Source: Meghimatium bilineatum (taxonomy: Eukaryota; Mollusca; Gastropoda; Stylommatophora; Philomycidae). From it: a stretch of DNA of 64,000 nt. The first letter of the stretch is position 1, and every line of letters begins with the position of its first letter. The stretch lies in contig CM067311.1 in NCBI GenBank assembly GCA_034231615.1, positions 14,851,360-14,915,359 on the forward strand. The letters are read 5' to 3'. The position numbers were made by a program, and so were the translations under genes. Of the stretch, positions 1 to 11,667 are shown one piece after another. The notes below the pieces were generated by a model. The model ran no database searches and was not told the DNA's origin. It saw nothing but the letters and a program-made list of their open reading frames with translations.

Positions 1-390
1 ACAATTAGAAGACAGAGTTGGTGTCTATGAGATGTGGATATATAGAAGAATAGGGAGAACATCATGGAAGATAGAACAAAACAATCAAAGAGGTTCTATC
101 AGCACTTAGAATGAAGAAAGAATTATTGAAAGAAATAAAGATCAAGCTAATAAAATATTTTTACACATTAAAAGACATGACACCTTATTGAAGACCTTAC
201 TTGAGAGTAAAGTCGAGGGGAGGCGAACAAGAAGTGGGCAAAGATACAAGTGGGAGAGTAACATCACAAGATGGACATGTTACAGTCTAGCAGAGTGCAC
301 CACCAAAACAAAAGATGGGATGTTGGAGGTCTGTTGCAGCCAACCTTCGGTTGCGGAGACGGCAGTTTATGATGAAGACCAGAACCGTAT
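1..390 (+). mobile_element. LINE C-terminal fragment, family with (GAT)n tail
   Basis: Translation gives the tail end of a non-LTR retrotransposon polyprotein. A YRRIGRTSWK-like motif follows the reverse transcriptase, then a run of basic residues (EGRRTRSGQRYKWESNITRW) and a VAANLR-type ending. Stops and frameshifts interrupt it, for example after the KDMTPY stretch near position 190, so it is a dead copy. It starts outside the window and ends in ATGATGAAG, a short form of the tail seen in the related copies at 17,982 (minus) and 45,800. The 83-aa open frame at 188-439 is the longest intact piece and is not a host gene. Confidence 0.8.
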
Positions 391-842
391 ATATGACTTT
401 GCTAAAGGAAGTTGGAGGGATGGGGGATTGTTCATTTAAAAAAAATATAATGGCTCTACTTTTGTAGGATTTCAGCGAAAATCTGGTTAAAACGATGGAG
501 GGGGTTCGGCAATTTTTTTTTTAAACTTGTTTGTACTGAATGTCATGTACAATTGTCCCAAGAGTTTGATAAATGGACGACTAAAATCTCTTGCCGAGGC
601 ACGATCCTTTCAAACCTAAGATCCGAGTCTATGTTGGTTATATCAGGCCGTGTTGGGTTTTATCTTTGTGTGTCCTTGTGGTCTGTGACAATTAAATATC
701 CGTGCATCTAAAGAAAATCTATAGTGCCAAACGTCTTCTGTGGGAAGAGTTCCTTTGCTCAAGTGGATTTGGGGGGGGGGGGTGGAAATTCTGAAAAAAG
801 AGTAGAAGTCCTGAGAAGGACTAACATAAATGAGAATGACTC

Positions 843-950
843 TTTGACCCTATATGAGAAGGGACTACCAACCCCACTCCCCAAAAGCCTCCTTAGTCAC
901 CGGTTACGACATGCATGGAAGATAAACAATTCCGAGAAGAACTGAAACTC
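843..950 (-). mobile_element. SINE-A partial copy
   Basis: This matches the middle of the dispersed SINE-A family on the minus strand: CCTCCTTAGTC, then a degenerate acgacatgcatggaagataaaca. Both ends are missing. Confidence 0.6.
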
Positions 951-1039
951 TTTGCAAAAAATACGTGGAAATCTTGATATTGACTAGAATAGAAGTAAGA
1001 AACATCGTTTATGTGACTTGAGTCCCATAAAAGGCTGAG

Positions 1040-1155
1040 GAAAGTCCATGGGGCCCTGGATAGGTAACTAAGGCAATTAAAGGGTAATCAAGGTAACCTG
1101 GAAAGGTCACTAAGGTAACTAAAGGGTAATTAAGGTAAACTAGAAAGGTAACTTA
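1040..1155. repeat. Short degenerate tandem repeat
   Basis: Irregular repetition of the phrase aaggtaactaaagggtaat, with units of about 20-30 bp and several variants. It is non-coding. Confidence 0.6.
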
Positions 1156-1189
1156 GAGGGGATAATGTTGGCTCTAAGAGGATATGGAC

Positions 1190-1325
1190 AATAAAGATTT
1201 AGAAACAGGTTTAGAGTTTTCATGAGATTTAGAAACTCAGGTTTAGAGTTTTCATGAGATTTAGAAACTCAGGTTTAGAGTTTTCATGAGATTTAGAAAC
1301 TCAGGTTTAGAGTTTTCATGAGATC
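1190..1325. repeat. 32-bp minisatellite, about 4 copies
   Basis: The unit begins gatttagaaactcaggttt and ends gagttttcatga. Copies are almost identical and the first is truncated. Confidence 0.85.
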
Positions 1326-1507
1326 GACTGTTGCATGTCTTCTCATATCTCAGTCTGGAAACATTGTAACAACAAAAAAGGTTGTGTTCGACCCATCCGC
1401 TAGAGAGTGGTTATCTGTAGATACGGGAAAGGAAAGATTGTAGAATTAAAACCCTTTCCTTCTTTATAACGTATTTTAGTAAAACAGAACACTTAATACT
1501 ACAATAT

Positions 1508-1780
1508 CGCCCGTGTGTTGCCTGGGCCCGAAAGGGGAGCAAAGAATAGCAACACTGTTTACCTTCCACGCATGTCGTAAAAGGCGACTAAGGAGGTTAT
1601 GGGAGGGAGTTGGCTGTCCCATCCCATATAGGACCAGTGACCCAAACCCATGATGAAGTCGGATGTGTCAGGCCGAAAGGCGCAGATATTGCAGCAATGC
1701 TGTAAACCATGATACAAATCATTCCGTTCTCCGGACTACATCCTGCTAATCGACAAGAGTTTGAGAACGAAGAAGAAGAC
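1508..1780 (+). mobile_element. SINE-A, full-length copy with 10-bp target duplication
   Basis: A complete member of the window's commonest interspersed repeat. It starts at CGCCCGTGTGTTG, contains GTCGTAAAAGGCGACTAAGG, a ggatgg...tcccatccca partial palindrome and CCGGACTACATCCTGCTAAT, and ends in GAGTTTGAGAACGAAGAAGAAG. The direct repeat ACTACAATAT at 1498-1507 and 1781-1790 flanks it exactly, which shows insertion by target-primed reverse transcription. No clear tRNA A and B boxes are visible, so the origin of the head is unresolved. The 73-aa reverse-strand frame inside it is not a gene. Confidence 0.88.
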
Positions 1781-1799
1781 ACTACAATATAAAACAAGT

Positions 1800-2335
1800 G
1801 AAAGGGTTCAAAAGACACGGAAGACTAAATAATAAACAAATACATCGTTCTATACAGATTTTCCCCATATAACTCCGATCATCCCCACAAATCAGCCCGC
1901 CTGCCATGGTTACCACTCACAGCACGTAACTCCGTAGCTTTAAGCGATGATATTCAGATTATAATGGAAAAAAATTTGGTACAGTACAAGTAGATGCCAC
2001 CATATGTTTAATTATTTCCCTTGTCTATGTTTATAAATTTCATGTTCATCATTTAATAATTGAAATATTTATTTATTTAGAGTTGGGGTTAAGATTAGTT
2101 ATGGAAAACAGAACTACCCTAACCCAAACCCTAAAATAAGTAAATACTGTATTTACATCATTAAATGATGAACATGAAATTTACATAGACAAGGAAATAA
2201 TTCGACTGTGTGGTGACATCTACTGGTACAGTACCAAAAGTTCTCTTGTAAATAAAAAAAAGTTCTTTTGGTCATCGCGGCCATATAACGTACCCACGAC
2301 CTCTTGAACATTACATTACAAAACAATTCTTCTGC
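1800..2335. other. AT-rich stretch, no gene seen
   Basis: It contains an inverted pair of about 40 bp. cttgtctatgtttataaatttcatgttcatcatttaat near 2,020-2,060 is mirrored by attaaatgatgaacatgaaatttacatagacaag near 2,158-2,192, with aagtagatgccacca/tggtgacatctact further out. That gives a hairpin of about 200-240 bp and could be a decayed MITE. No coding signal was seen. Confidence 0.5.
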
Positions 2336-2612
2336 GTTCGTTTTCAAACTCCTGTAGTTTAGCAGGATGTAGATCGGAGAATGAAATGCGTTGTGTCATG
2401 GTTTACAGCTTAACTACGATATTTGTTCCATTCTACCTGACATATCCGATTTAATCCAATGGATTCTTCGTCCCTTTCACCCTATATGAGATGGGACAAC
2501 CAACCCCACCTAAAAAATCTCCTTAGTCGCTTCTTATGATATGCATGGAAGATAACCAGTGTTGCTATTCTTTGATCCGCTTTAAGGACTTAGAAACACA
2601 CGAGCGTTAAAA
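2336..2612 (-). mobile_element. SINE-A copy, diverged
   Basis: Minus-strand copy beginning at its tail (ttctgcgttcgttttcaaactcctg) and ending near aaacacacgagcg. Several substitutions and small deletions separate it from the 1,508 copy. Confidence 0.8.
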
Positions 2613-3239
2613 AAAAATTGAAAGTATGAGAAACCCCTTCCTTGGCAGATTTTTTCTTAAAATATCATACAAAATAAAGTGAGATTTTGTGTGCAGCCAT
2701 CTTAGAGGAAACATATCGACGACCAGGAGGTGGATACCCTGGTTCACGCTAGGAGAAAGTCGTTACCATGTACGTGCTGAAGCTACACTAGAAAGGTGGT
2801 TTCTAATCAACCACTAGCTGAGCATTCAGGTTAAAACCGCGTGCTGTGACGTTAATTAGTAACAAAAATTACCATTGTGTTCTTTTTTACCCTTGTGATG
2901 TAAACAGAAATAATATACTTATATATACATAGTTCCCAACCTCCTGATGACAGACACAGAACCACTGAGTTTGACAAAATTGTAGTGATGTTGGTTCTAT
3001 TAATAGCCAATCAATACCCATGTCTATATATAGATCTTGACATAATTGGGCGAATGTCTGCTGAATAAGAGGCATTACATTGACAGGTTAAGAACCACTG
3101 ATATCGGATTATCAACACACGAACGCGATATGAAACATGATTACGATGTTACACGATTAAGGTCATGGTCACATAAATGGACTCCTTTTATGTTAAATGT
3201 GAAGGATATACAAAGTAATGTTTCTAATAAAATATAACC
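2613..3239. other. No recognisable feature
   Basis: Only short open frames of 62-63 aa lie here, without homology I recognise or plausible splice context. Confidence 0.4.
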
Positions 3240-3738
3240 ACCTACAAGCTAATATGGGTTCTGCTGCCGTCTCATAGAAGATATAAACACATAAAGCCTA
3301 CAAGTTATTATGGGCTCGGTTGTCGTCTCGTAGAAGGTATAAACACTTAGAGCTTACAAGCTAAATATGGGCACGGCTGCCGTCTCATAGAAGATATAAA
3401 CACATAGAGCATACAAGTTATTATGGGCACGGTTGTCGTCTCGTAGAAGGTATAAACACTTAGAGCTTACAAGCTAATATGGGTTCTGCTGCCGTCTCAT
3501 ATAAGATATAAACACATAGAGCCTACAAGTTATTATGGGCTCGGTTGTCGTCTCGTAGAAGGTATAAACACTTAGAGCTTACAAGCTAATATGGGTTCTG
3601 CTGCCGTCTCATAGAAGATATAAACACATAGAGCCTACAAGTTATTATGGGCTCGGTTGTCGTCTCGTAGAAGGTATAAACACTTAGAGCTTACAAGCTA
3701 AATATGGGCACGGCTACCGTCTCATAGAAGATATAATC
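3240..3738. repeat. Minisatellite, 56/57-bp half-units in a 113-bp higher-order repeat
   Basis: Two half-units alternate. One carries tatgggttctgctgccgtct and the other tatgggctcggttgtcgtct. Each ends in tataaacac(a/t)tagagc(c/t). About nine half-units are present, and the alternation shows amplification as a dimer. Confidence 0.88.
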
Positions 3739-3973
3739 TTGGGGTGTTACCTTTCTCTGAACGATCATACATGGATACCTAGCCACTATCAATAATCTCG
3801 ACACGGAAAGAAGAATGAAAAGCTAAACAAATTAGTTTCGCATGAGGGATGATGTAACTCAAAGAAGTACTAACGTGTCACTCTTGACCCCAATGCCAGT
3901 ACTTCTGTTGTATTATTTTTGATGAGGAGGTTTCCAGAGAGTTTACAAGTTTTATTTGGTTCACTCAATGTGG

Positions 3974-4112
3974 CTGTAAGATGCAATAATGTGTGCTGGT
4001 CAGTCATCAACTCTGTAAGATGCAATAATATGAGCTGGTCAGTCTTCAACTCCGTAAGATGCAATAATATGAGCTGGTCAGTCATCAACTATGTAAGATG
4101 CAATAATATGAT
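3974..4112. repeat. 38-bp minisatellite, about 3.5 copies
   Basis: The unit begins gtaagatgcaataatatgag and ends ctggtcagtcatcaactc. Open frames on both strands here are by-products of the repeat. Confidence 0.85.
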
Positions 4113-4114
4113 CA

Positions 4115-4300
4115 CAGTCTCGGTGTATGCTTCATGTCGTCACAGTCTCGGGGTCATGTTATAACAGTCTTGGGCTATACTTCATGTCATCACAGTCTCG
4201 GGGTATGCTTCAGGTACAATCTTGGGACATGTTGCAGATAAAGGATTTATTACCTTCCAGCGTGCCATCACAATCTCGATGCATGCTGCAAATAAAAAAT
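4115..4300. repeat. Degenerate repeat of about 30 bp around cacagtctcgggg
   Basis: The phrases cacagtctcggtgtatgcttcatgt, cacagtctcggggtcatg and cacagtctcggggtatgctt recur irregularly. The 114-aa frame crossing this region is therefore not a credible gene. Confidence 0.6.
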
Positions 4301-4624
4301 GACATCTGCACCCCAGACGACTGCCCAAAAACCCCAGATCTAGTGGGGGGGGGGACCGCAGCTGTGGCATCTCTGGACACGTGTGTGAACGCTCACGACT
4401 TCCCAATTCAAAATTATTTCCTTCTCGTGACTGTGATCTCATCGATTGTATTGTTATCACTGAGCATGTGACCGTAGCGTAACAGTAGTTGGTTTATTTC
4501 TTTGTAAATGTGTTTCTCACTTCATTAGGCTGATGTACTCCTTTTTTTTCAACCCAAGTTTGGTTGCCTCCTTGGTTATATGAGATTGTTCGGGGACTTT
4601 TCAAAATCTTGTAACTTAGATGTT

Positions 4625-4892
4625 TGGTTTGTTCTATAATTGTGTGGCGCAGCCAGGTTGTCGGTGTAACTTAGATGTTTAGTTTGTTCTATAATTGTAT
4701 GGCGCAGCCAAGTTGTCGATGTAACTTAGATGTTTGGTTTGTTCTATAATTGTATGGCGCAGCCAAGTTGTCGATGTAACTTAGATGTTTGGTTTGTTCT
4801 ATAATTGTATGGCGCAGCCAAGTTGTCGATGTAACTTAGATGTTTGGTTTGTTCTATAACTGTATGGCGCAGCCAGATTGTCGATGTAACTT
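4625..4892. repeat. 55-bp minisatellite, about 5 copies
   Basis: The unit begins gtaacttagatgtttggttt, continues gttctataattgtatggcgc and ends agccaagttgtcgat. Neighbouring copies differ by one to three bases. Confidence 0.88.
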
Positions 4893-7560
4893 CTAGACTT
4901 CAAGATGCAATCTTAAGAAGAACTTTATTATGACCTGTTTTGTCCAGCAGAACGTTGGCCTCACTTATATTCAAACTCTACCTAGTGTCGTCGGGCTCGC
5001 AGGGGAGAACAATACTAGTAGCATTGCTAGTAATACCCGAGATAACTATGGAGTTTCTTTTGAAGGATTAATTACTGCATCATGAAGAAAAAAACTTGTC
5101 TTGTCTTGTCCTACCCCCACTTTAACTTCTGTAATCATATAGCAAAAATACCTTCATTACTTAGTGGCTTGACTCTGTAATATCTACTTATGGTAATATC
5201 GATAGTCTACTTTGGAATATCTTTAGTTAGTTAATTATTCCTCGCGAACCAAAGACTGCACATATGGCGAATGTCATAGATTTCTATGTCTCTCGTTTCA
5301 TTGCAATTTGCTTTAGATCTTCATTGTTTCTGATACCGATGGTGAAACGTTTTCTTGTAATAGTTCTACGTAAAGATTCTTTTGGCCTTCCTCGTTTTTT
5401 TCTTGCCCTTTGGTGACCACATCAAAGCTTGACAGGGGAGTCTTTCGGTATCCATTCGTAGCGCGTGTCCGATGTAATTCCAGATAGTCTTCTCGCCCAA
5501 AAGAAATTATCTTACTGCATGGTGGCTGTGTCATGTTTATCTGTATTTTCTCTTTTCACAGTACCTATCCCAGGAAAAGAGCCACCGTTTTGAGAGCAAA
5601 TTGACCAGATCTAGAGAGCCCGGCTCTCCAAATACTATCACACTGTCAACCTCTCAAGGTAAGTAAGGAATTTACCTCTCCCTAGGAGAGGCGCGCTACT
5701 TTCAACCAGTGGACAATGTCCAAGTAAACCATACCATGACGCACAACCAAAAAGTACTAGACGTCACAAAGACCTCTAAAGTATAACATCTAGTAACATA
5801 CTGTTATCCCAGCCCTTCAACTGAATATGTTTCCTTCTTTATTTTTAAAAACAACTGTCATACTGTATTTTTTTCCGTTAGGGAGTATCCTCCTTTATAC
5901 ATGTTCCTAATCTAAAGCACGTGATAGCATTTAATTCCTGACATCGTACGTTCCACAATCAATTCACTATATTTTCTCTTCAAGACTTTCACACATCTCG
6001 GTCATGAACTTTCTCCAACTCACCGAGTCAGCGGATAACTAGTAACTACAATGAAAATGTTGACTTTGAAGTGTTCTAACTAAAGAACATGCAACTGGCA
6101 TTGACATTTATGATGGCGACATAAAAGTAAATAAAAGTAACTGAGTAAATACGAATAAATGCCTTTGGTCATTTCCGTGGATCAACACCTCGATGTAACA
6201 ATTACGTAAGCAGGCGTGAGTTAATTACTTTCGTCCCTGTTGTGTACACTGAACAATCTACATTTAATACACCTAATAATAAGTTGTCACAAGCAAACTC
6301 GAATAATGCAATCTCCTTTCTTATAATTGATTAGTTTCGGTCTCCATCGATCAAATTGTAATGTCAACAGATCAATTTCTTCACGCGTATGTCGATCTTA
6401 GATAAATACTTTCTTTGATACGCTCGTCACTGTCTCGACTCCAAGAGAGGCTTGATATTGAATGCATTGGGTAGTTAATGAGTTTGCTTCTCTTTTGGAG
6501 AGGCGTGCACCTTTCAACCATCGGACAAAGTCCAATTAGGTTATATCAGGACCCACACTACCATAAAATATTAGAGATAACAAAGACCCCGTGTAAGTAT
6601 AAGGTATATTGAATGCATTAAGTGGACAGGACATGCTAAATACCTGTCAATAACAATGACCACACAAATCACTCTACCGTATTTTTTTCTCTCGTTAGTA
6701 AAAGGTTAAAAGAAAGGCTGTCTGTCATAATATCGAAGATCAAAACAGCGGCTACCCTATTTACTCCTCCCCTTGTATGACATGGCCCTTTGTATGATAT
6801 ATCAATTCACACGCCTCCTTTCACTCGGTTACACACCCTGGATAACATACTGCTAGCCGCTGGGAATTTGAGGACGAATTTAGAAGACACTAATTTTAAC
6901 ATGATTTTCCACAACGCAATATTCTCCTCTGATCACCATGAGAATATTGTTTGTGAAGTTATATTACGCTTGACTAAATTTTGTTCCTTGTATGAGGTTG
7001 TGCAGTATCATGTGTCGTGTTATTTTACGAAACCTAAAACGCATCTAACTTTAGGGGTTACTACTGTACTTACGTTACAAGAAACTAATGGGGGAGAAAA
7101 GTATATAGTGACACTGTAACCTACCAGGCATATCGTTAAGAGGCAACATAGAAGGCTTGAGTGATATAGTTGACTGTCTATATAGAATTGTTTTTCAAAG
7201 TGGGACATATGCCACTCTCCTGAGGGCCATGGAGACATGGAGGAAAGAGGGGACACGGAGCAACAAATTTAATTTGAGCGTGGGAGGGGGCGGAACACAA
7301 ATCTGTCTAGGAGAGCTACCTGTTAATTATTTAGAACAAATTTGAGTACGATATATACACGCGTTATCGGCAGTAGAAGACTGTTCTCTGAAATAATTCG
7401 AAATTCATTCGTTCCTTTTATTGATTATTCCCGTGTTTTCCGTTGGTCAATATTTACATACTTAGAATCGCATTCCAAAAATATCCAAGGCTACTCCTAG
7501 TATATAAATAGTAACCAAAGGAAAGCGTGACAATAATCAGAAACGCCCCGAATGAAGGCC
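4893..7560. other. Long stretch without recognisable genes
   Basis: No frame longer than 109 aa and no domain I recognise. Two related segments occur at about 5,685-5,780 and 6,495-6,600. Both read ggagaggcg(c/t)gc, then tttcaacca, then ggacaa(t/a)gtcca, then tatcaggac or cataccatgac. They look like two copies of an unclassified dispersed repeat. Confidence 0.5.
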
Positions 7561-7677
7561 GGTTTACTTTTTGCAGTTAGGTCTTATAGTACTGTCAATT
7601 ATCACGTTATATGTCAATAAAGTTGATAAATATTCACCAAAGTCAACAACATTAAAGCTCATTTCTGTCAAGGCACT

Positions 7678-8540
7678 TCACGCCCAGTTCGTTTATTGTG
7701 GGCGTGGAAAGGCCCCATTTCACACTCAGTTCGTTTATTATGTACATGGAAAGACCTCACTTCACGCCCAGTTCGTTTATTATGGACATGGAAAGACCTC
7801 ACTTCACGTCCAGTTCGTTTATTATGGACATGGAAAGACCTCACTTCACGCCCAGTTCGTTTATTATGTACATGGAAAGACCTCACTTCACGCCCAGTTC
7901 GTTTATTATGGACATGGAAAGACCTCACTTCACGCCCAGTTCGTTTATTATGGACATGGAAAGACCTCACTTCACGCCCAGTTCGTTTATTATGGACATG
8001 GAAAGACCTCACTTCACGCCCAGTTCGTTTATTATGGACATGGAAAGACCTCACTTCACGCCCAGTTCGTTTATTATGTACATGGAAAGACCTCACTTCA
8101 CGCCCAGTTCGTTTATTATGGACATGGAAAGACCTCACTTCACGCCCAGTTCGTTTATTATGTACATGGAAAGACCTCACTTCACGCCCAGTTCGTTTAT
8201 TATGGACATGGAAAGACCTCACTTCACGCCCAGTTCGTTTATTATGGACATAGAAATGCCTCAGTTTACGCCCAGTTCGTTTATTATGTACATGGAAAGA
8301 CCTCACTTCACGCCCAGTTCGTTTATTATGTACATGGAAAGACCTCACTTCACGCCCAGTTCGTTTATTATGTACATGGAAAGACCTCACTTCACGCCCA
8401 GTTCGTTTATTATGGACATGGAAAGACCTCACTTCACGCCCAGTTCGTTTATTATGGACATAGAAATGCCTCAGTTTACGCCCAGTTCGTTTATTATGTA
8501 CATGGAAAGACCTCACTTCACGCCCAGTTAGTTTACTTTT
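7678..8540. repeat. 42-bp minisatellite, about 20 copies
   Basis: The unit is cacgcccagttcgtttatta followed by tggacatggaaagacctcactt. Variants alternate tatggacatgg with tatgtacatgg. A distinct variant (catagaaatgcctcagttta) occurs twice, about 210 bp apart, which shows block duplication. Because 42 is a multiple of three and the unit lacks stops in several frames, long open frames arise on both strands (up to 323 aa). They track the repeat exactly and are not taken as genes. Confidence 0.95.
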
Positions 8541-8645
8541 GACATGGAAAGGGACAAAAAAGTTGAAAGTCACAACCATTCTACTCTGAGTAGAGAAGGG
8601 GAGAGGGCGGAGGGGTGGCGGGGTCAGCAGTGTTTTGGATATTCG

Positions 8646-8810
8646 GATTTATTTCTACATTAGTTCTCAAATTCCAGCAGATTCGCAGGATGCAGTCCAG
8701 AAAAGAGAATGCGCTATGTCATGGTTTACAGTTTGGCTACGATATCTGCTCATTTTTGTCTGACACATCCGACTTCAGCATGGCATAGGGATTACTTTGA
8801 CACTGGAATG
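8646..8810 (-). mobile_element. SINE-A partial copy
   Basis: Holds the tail half of SINE-A: tctcaaattccagcagatt, atgtcatggtttacag, gacacatccgacttcagcatgg. The head half is missing and unrelated sequence follows. Confidence 0.75.
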
Positions 8811-8942
8811 AGACTGGAAAGGGGATGCTTGTCCTAAATCTCACTTTTTTCCCAGAAGAAAATCATGTTTTTTCCCTTTGTATTAGGACGGGGGTAGTCC
8901 CCTACAAACATTACCCTTCCCCAATCCTTCATATCTACATAA

Positions 8943-9234
8943 CGCCCGTGTGTTCCCGGGGCCCGAATGGGAGCAAAGAATAGCAACACTGTTTACCTTC
9001 TACGCATGTCGTAAAAGGCGACTAAGGAGGTTATGGGATGGAGTTGGCTGTCCCATCCCATATAGGGTCAGTGACCCAAAGCCAAGCTGAAGTCGGATGT
9101 GTCAGGCCGAAAGGCGCGGATATCGCAGCAATGCTGTAAACCATGACACAACGCATTCCGCTCTCCGGACTACATCCTGCTAATCTGCAGGAGTTTGAGA
9201 ATGAACGCAGAAGAAGAAGAAGAAGAAGAGGAAG
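8943..9234 (+). mobile_element. SINE-A, full-length copy with 11-bp target duplication
   Basis: Starts at CGCCCGTGTGTT and ends in a long (GAA)n tail after gagtttgagaatgaacgcag. TATCTACATAA occurs immediately before it (8932-8942) and after it (9235-9245). The young-looking tail and intact duplication suggest relatively recent insertion. Confidence 0.9.
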
Positions 9235-9548
9235 TATCTACATAAGAGTTCCCACGTAACAAGGTTATAAACACAACATAAAAATAGAAATCTCGGGGCT
9301 AAAATCATAATGAAAAAACCCCGATCAAATGTAAATAATAAATGTGTGGTGCTAACCTTCTGGTTCACTGCATATAGGTCTATATGTATGGTCTGTTATA
9401 TTTATTAAATCATGTACGAAAAGAACTTCAAACATTCATAACAGAAGAGGTTCTAATTGTATTCATTCAGAAGTTTACCATTCAGCAACAAATACCAGCT
9501 ACACTGGTACTAACATTTCCTAATATATGTTGCTGGTTGATAAGCTTT

Positions 9549-9780
9549 CCCATGACTTATAACAGTGTTTCTCAACACTAAGCCAGCGCCGCATTTTCAA
9601 GATAAGCAGATAAGCTTCCCATGACTTATAACAGTGCTTCTCAACACTAACAGAGCCAGCGCCCCATTTTCAAGTACAATGTTTTTAAAAGTCCACATCT
9701 CTCCAAACAGCTCTCCTCGTTCCTCGTAAGCACATTGTGTTCGTAAGCACATTGTGCCCGTAAGCACATTAATTGGGTTT
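9549..9780. repeat. Tandem duplication, two copies of about 70 bp, plus a short repeat
   Basis: cccatgacttataacagtg, ttctcaacacta and agccagcgcc appear twice, about 70 bp apart. The motif gtaagcacattgtg or a close variant then appears three times near 9,727-9,775. Confidence 0.75.
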
Positions 9781-9984
9781 AGAATAATAACTCCCACCCA
9801 ATTTAAATGAACTAAGTTATGGTTTTTAAAAATCTGGAAACGTAGTATACATCCTAAAAGCTGCCCCCTCTCCCACCCAAAATATACTGTTTAAAAAAAA
9901 AAAAAAACGAAACGCAACTTTGCTGGAGTTACTTTTATAAAAGATATTAGCTGAGTAAAAGATCATAGTTTGCAAAATGAGATA

Positions 9985-10425
9985 TTTGAAGAAAGCTATA
10001 AATGTCACGATAAGAGACCGCCAGAAAAATGGAGATATCAGGAAAGTAGTAAAACTTATCTCAAGTAACGATTACATCGATATGCAGCAAACAGATGGCT
10101 TAGTCACGTCATGAGAATGGAACCTTTACAACCAGCCCTTCGTGCAGAAGAATGTCGGGCTGCAAGCCACGAGGAAGACGAAGAACTAGATGGGCAGAGA
10201 CAATCAAAGAAACATTAAATAGACACAGGCTTACCATAGGCAATGCAACTCAAATGTCTAAAGACAAAAAACTCCGAATTCCCATCGGCAAAAATCGGCT
10301 TAACGGCACAAATAGAAAGGACAATAGACAGACAGACAGACAGACAGACAGGCAGGCAGGCAGGCAGACAGACAGACAGACAGATAGACAGATAGATAGA
10401 TAGATAGATAGATAGATAGGTTAGC
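9985..10425 (+). mobile_element. LINE C-terminal fragment with tetranucleotide tail
   Basis: Frames around 10,000-10,310 read as the end of a non-LTR retrotransposon: VTIRDRQKNGDIRKVVKLIS, then a LSHVMRMEPLQPALR-like region, then a basic GRRRTRWAETIKETLNRHRL segment. The last part is in a frame open from 10,152. Frames shift between these segments, so the copy is inactive. A (GACA)n-(GGCA)n-(GATA)n array at 10,321-10,420 follows directly and probably represents its 3' tail, since two other LINE ends in the window (39,588 and 46,200) also finish in GATA repeats. Confidence 0.75.
10321..10420. repeat. (GACA)n/(GGCA)n/(GATA)n microsatellite
   Basis: A compound tetranucleotide repeat of about 100 bp that switches motif three times. 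Confidence 0.95.
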
Positions 10426-10844
10426 TGATTGGACATCATTTAACCTATCGACTGTGTCCACCTGGTCGTTAATTTCTCGTGGCTACCTTAATTGTACTCA
10501 CTTCTTGATTCGTGGGGTCTTGAAAGAGGTGACGGTCAAAATAACATTTTTGGCAATAACTCATCACTGGTTCGTGAATATCCAGTGAAACATGATGAAC
10601 ACAAAACTCTCTAACCATATTATTGAATGTCTATAAAGGATTGACAGTCCTCGAATAAATTCAGTTAAAAATTTAATGCGTAAGTATGTTTCATTTCACT
10701 ACAGAACGATACATCATCATTGAACGTTTACAGACTGGACAATCACAAAGTCCAGACAACCAGACAATGTAATGTGGTTAGAAGCATCATTAGTCGCCGT
10801 TGGAGGTGATTTGAACAAACTGGCTCTGTTGCAGACCAGCCGCG

Positions 10845-11125
10845 CCGGGGAAGACCCGGAGTCACAACTCCTGCCGAAGACAGCTTCATACGGCTGCGTC
10901 ACTGCAGGACGAAGTCACAACTCCTGCCGAAGACAGCTTCATACGGCTGTGTCACTGCAGGACGGAGTCACAGCTCCTGCCGAAGACAGCTTCATACGGC
11001 TGTGTCACTGCAGGACGGAGTCACAACTCCTGCCGAAGACAGCTTCATACGGCTGTGTCACTGCAGGACGGAGTCACAACTCCTGCCGAAGACCGCTTCA
11101 TACAGCTGTGTCACTTCAAGAATCT
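10845..11125. repeat. 53-bp minisatellite, about 5 copies
   Basis: The unit begins gtcacaactcctgccgaaga and continues cagcttcatacggctgtgtc then actgcaggacgga. Spacing between gtcacaa phrases is 53 bp (10,861 to 10,914). Because 53 is not a multiple of three, successive copies are read in different frames by the 133-aa frame here. Confidence 0.9.
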
Positions 11126-11177
11126 ATTTGCATCTGTTTCCTCTACAGTCCACTCACTGCCAGTAGCCAGTAGCTCG

Positions 11178-11515
11178 TCGAATTTCAGATCAAATGGTCA
11201 AAAACCGACTTTACCGATGCTGGTCTTTGGGCTAGAATACCCTACAGAAGCCCGTTTCGTACGGCCCGGCATCGCCAGAATCGAATGCAGTGGGCGAACG
11301 AGCATTGTCAATGGGCCAACTGGAGACGGGTTTGGTTTAGTGATGAATCATTTTAGTGTACTCCAGCGACACGATAGACAGAGAAGAGTTTACCGCAGAG
11401 TCCGTGCGCGCTACGCCCAGAACAGCGTTGCTAACGCACAACTTCTCTTTATCTATGACATGAAGATTGCTGATCCAGCTGTCCATGATCTCATGCCCTT
11501 GGACACAATGACATG
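11178..11515 (+). pseudogene. Tc1/mariner-type transposase fragment
   Basis: One frame reads a Tc1-like core: AGLWARIPYRSPF, then HRQNRMQWANEHCQW, then WRRVWFSDESF, where the aspartate of FSDES is the second catalytic residue of the DDE transposase. A stop follows and the frame shifts; the continuation RHDRQRRVYRRVRARYAQNS is read in another frame. The helix-turn-helix N-terminus and the last catalytic residue are not visible, and no terminal inverted repeats could be placed. This is an inactive DNA-transposon fossil. The call rests on the HR...R..WA...W..V.FSDES pattern typical of the family. Confidence 0.8.
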
Positions 11516-11667
11516 AAGAGAAAATTGACAGAGAAACATGTAACCAGGATTGCCACTTTTGGCCACATTTCTAATACTTAGTAATTTTTAAAGGTCGCTG
11601 GTAATATAATTTATGTTATCTTCTTGGCCTTTTAAAATAAACATTCTTTCATATATTTTATTGTTTT

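Noticed and set aside
4127-4471. 114-aa plus-strand and 92-aa minus-strand frames
   Set aside because: Both overlap degenerate cacagtctcgggg repeats on opposite strands, with no domain or splice context.
7678-8540. CRISPR-like array
   Set aside because: Units are contiguous with no unique spacers between them, and the genome is animal. All arrays in the window are plain minisatellites.
7571-8579. Long open frames of 185-323 aa on both strands
   Set aside because: They follow the 42-bp repeat exactly and exist in several frames at once, so they are products of a stop-free period divisible by three.
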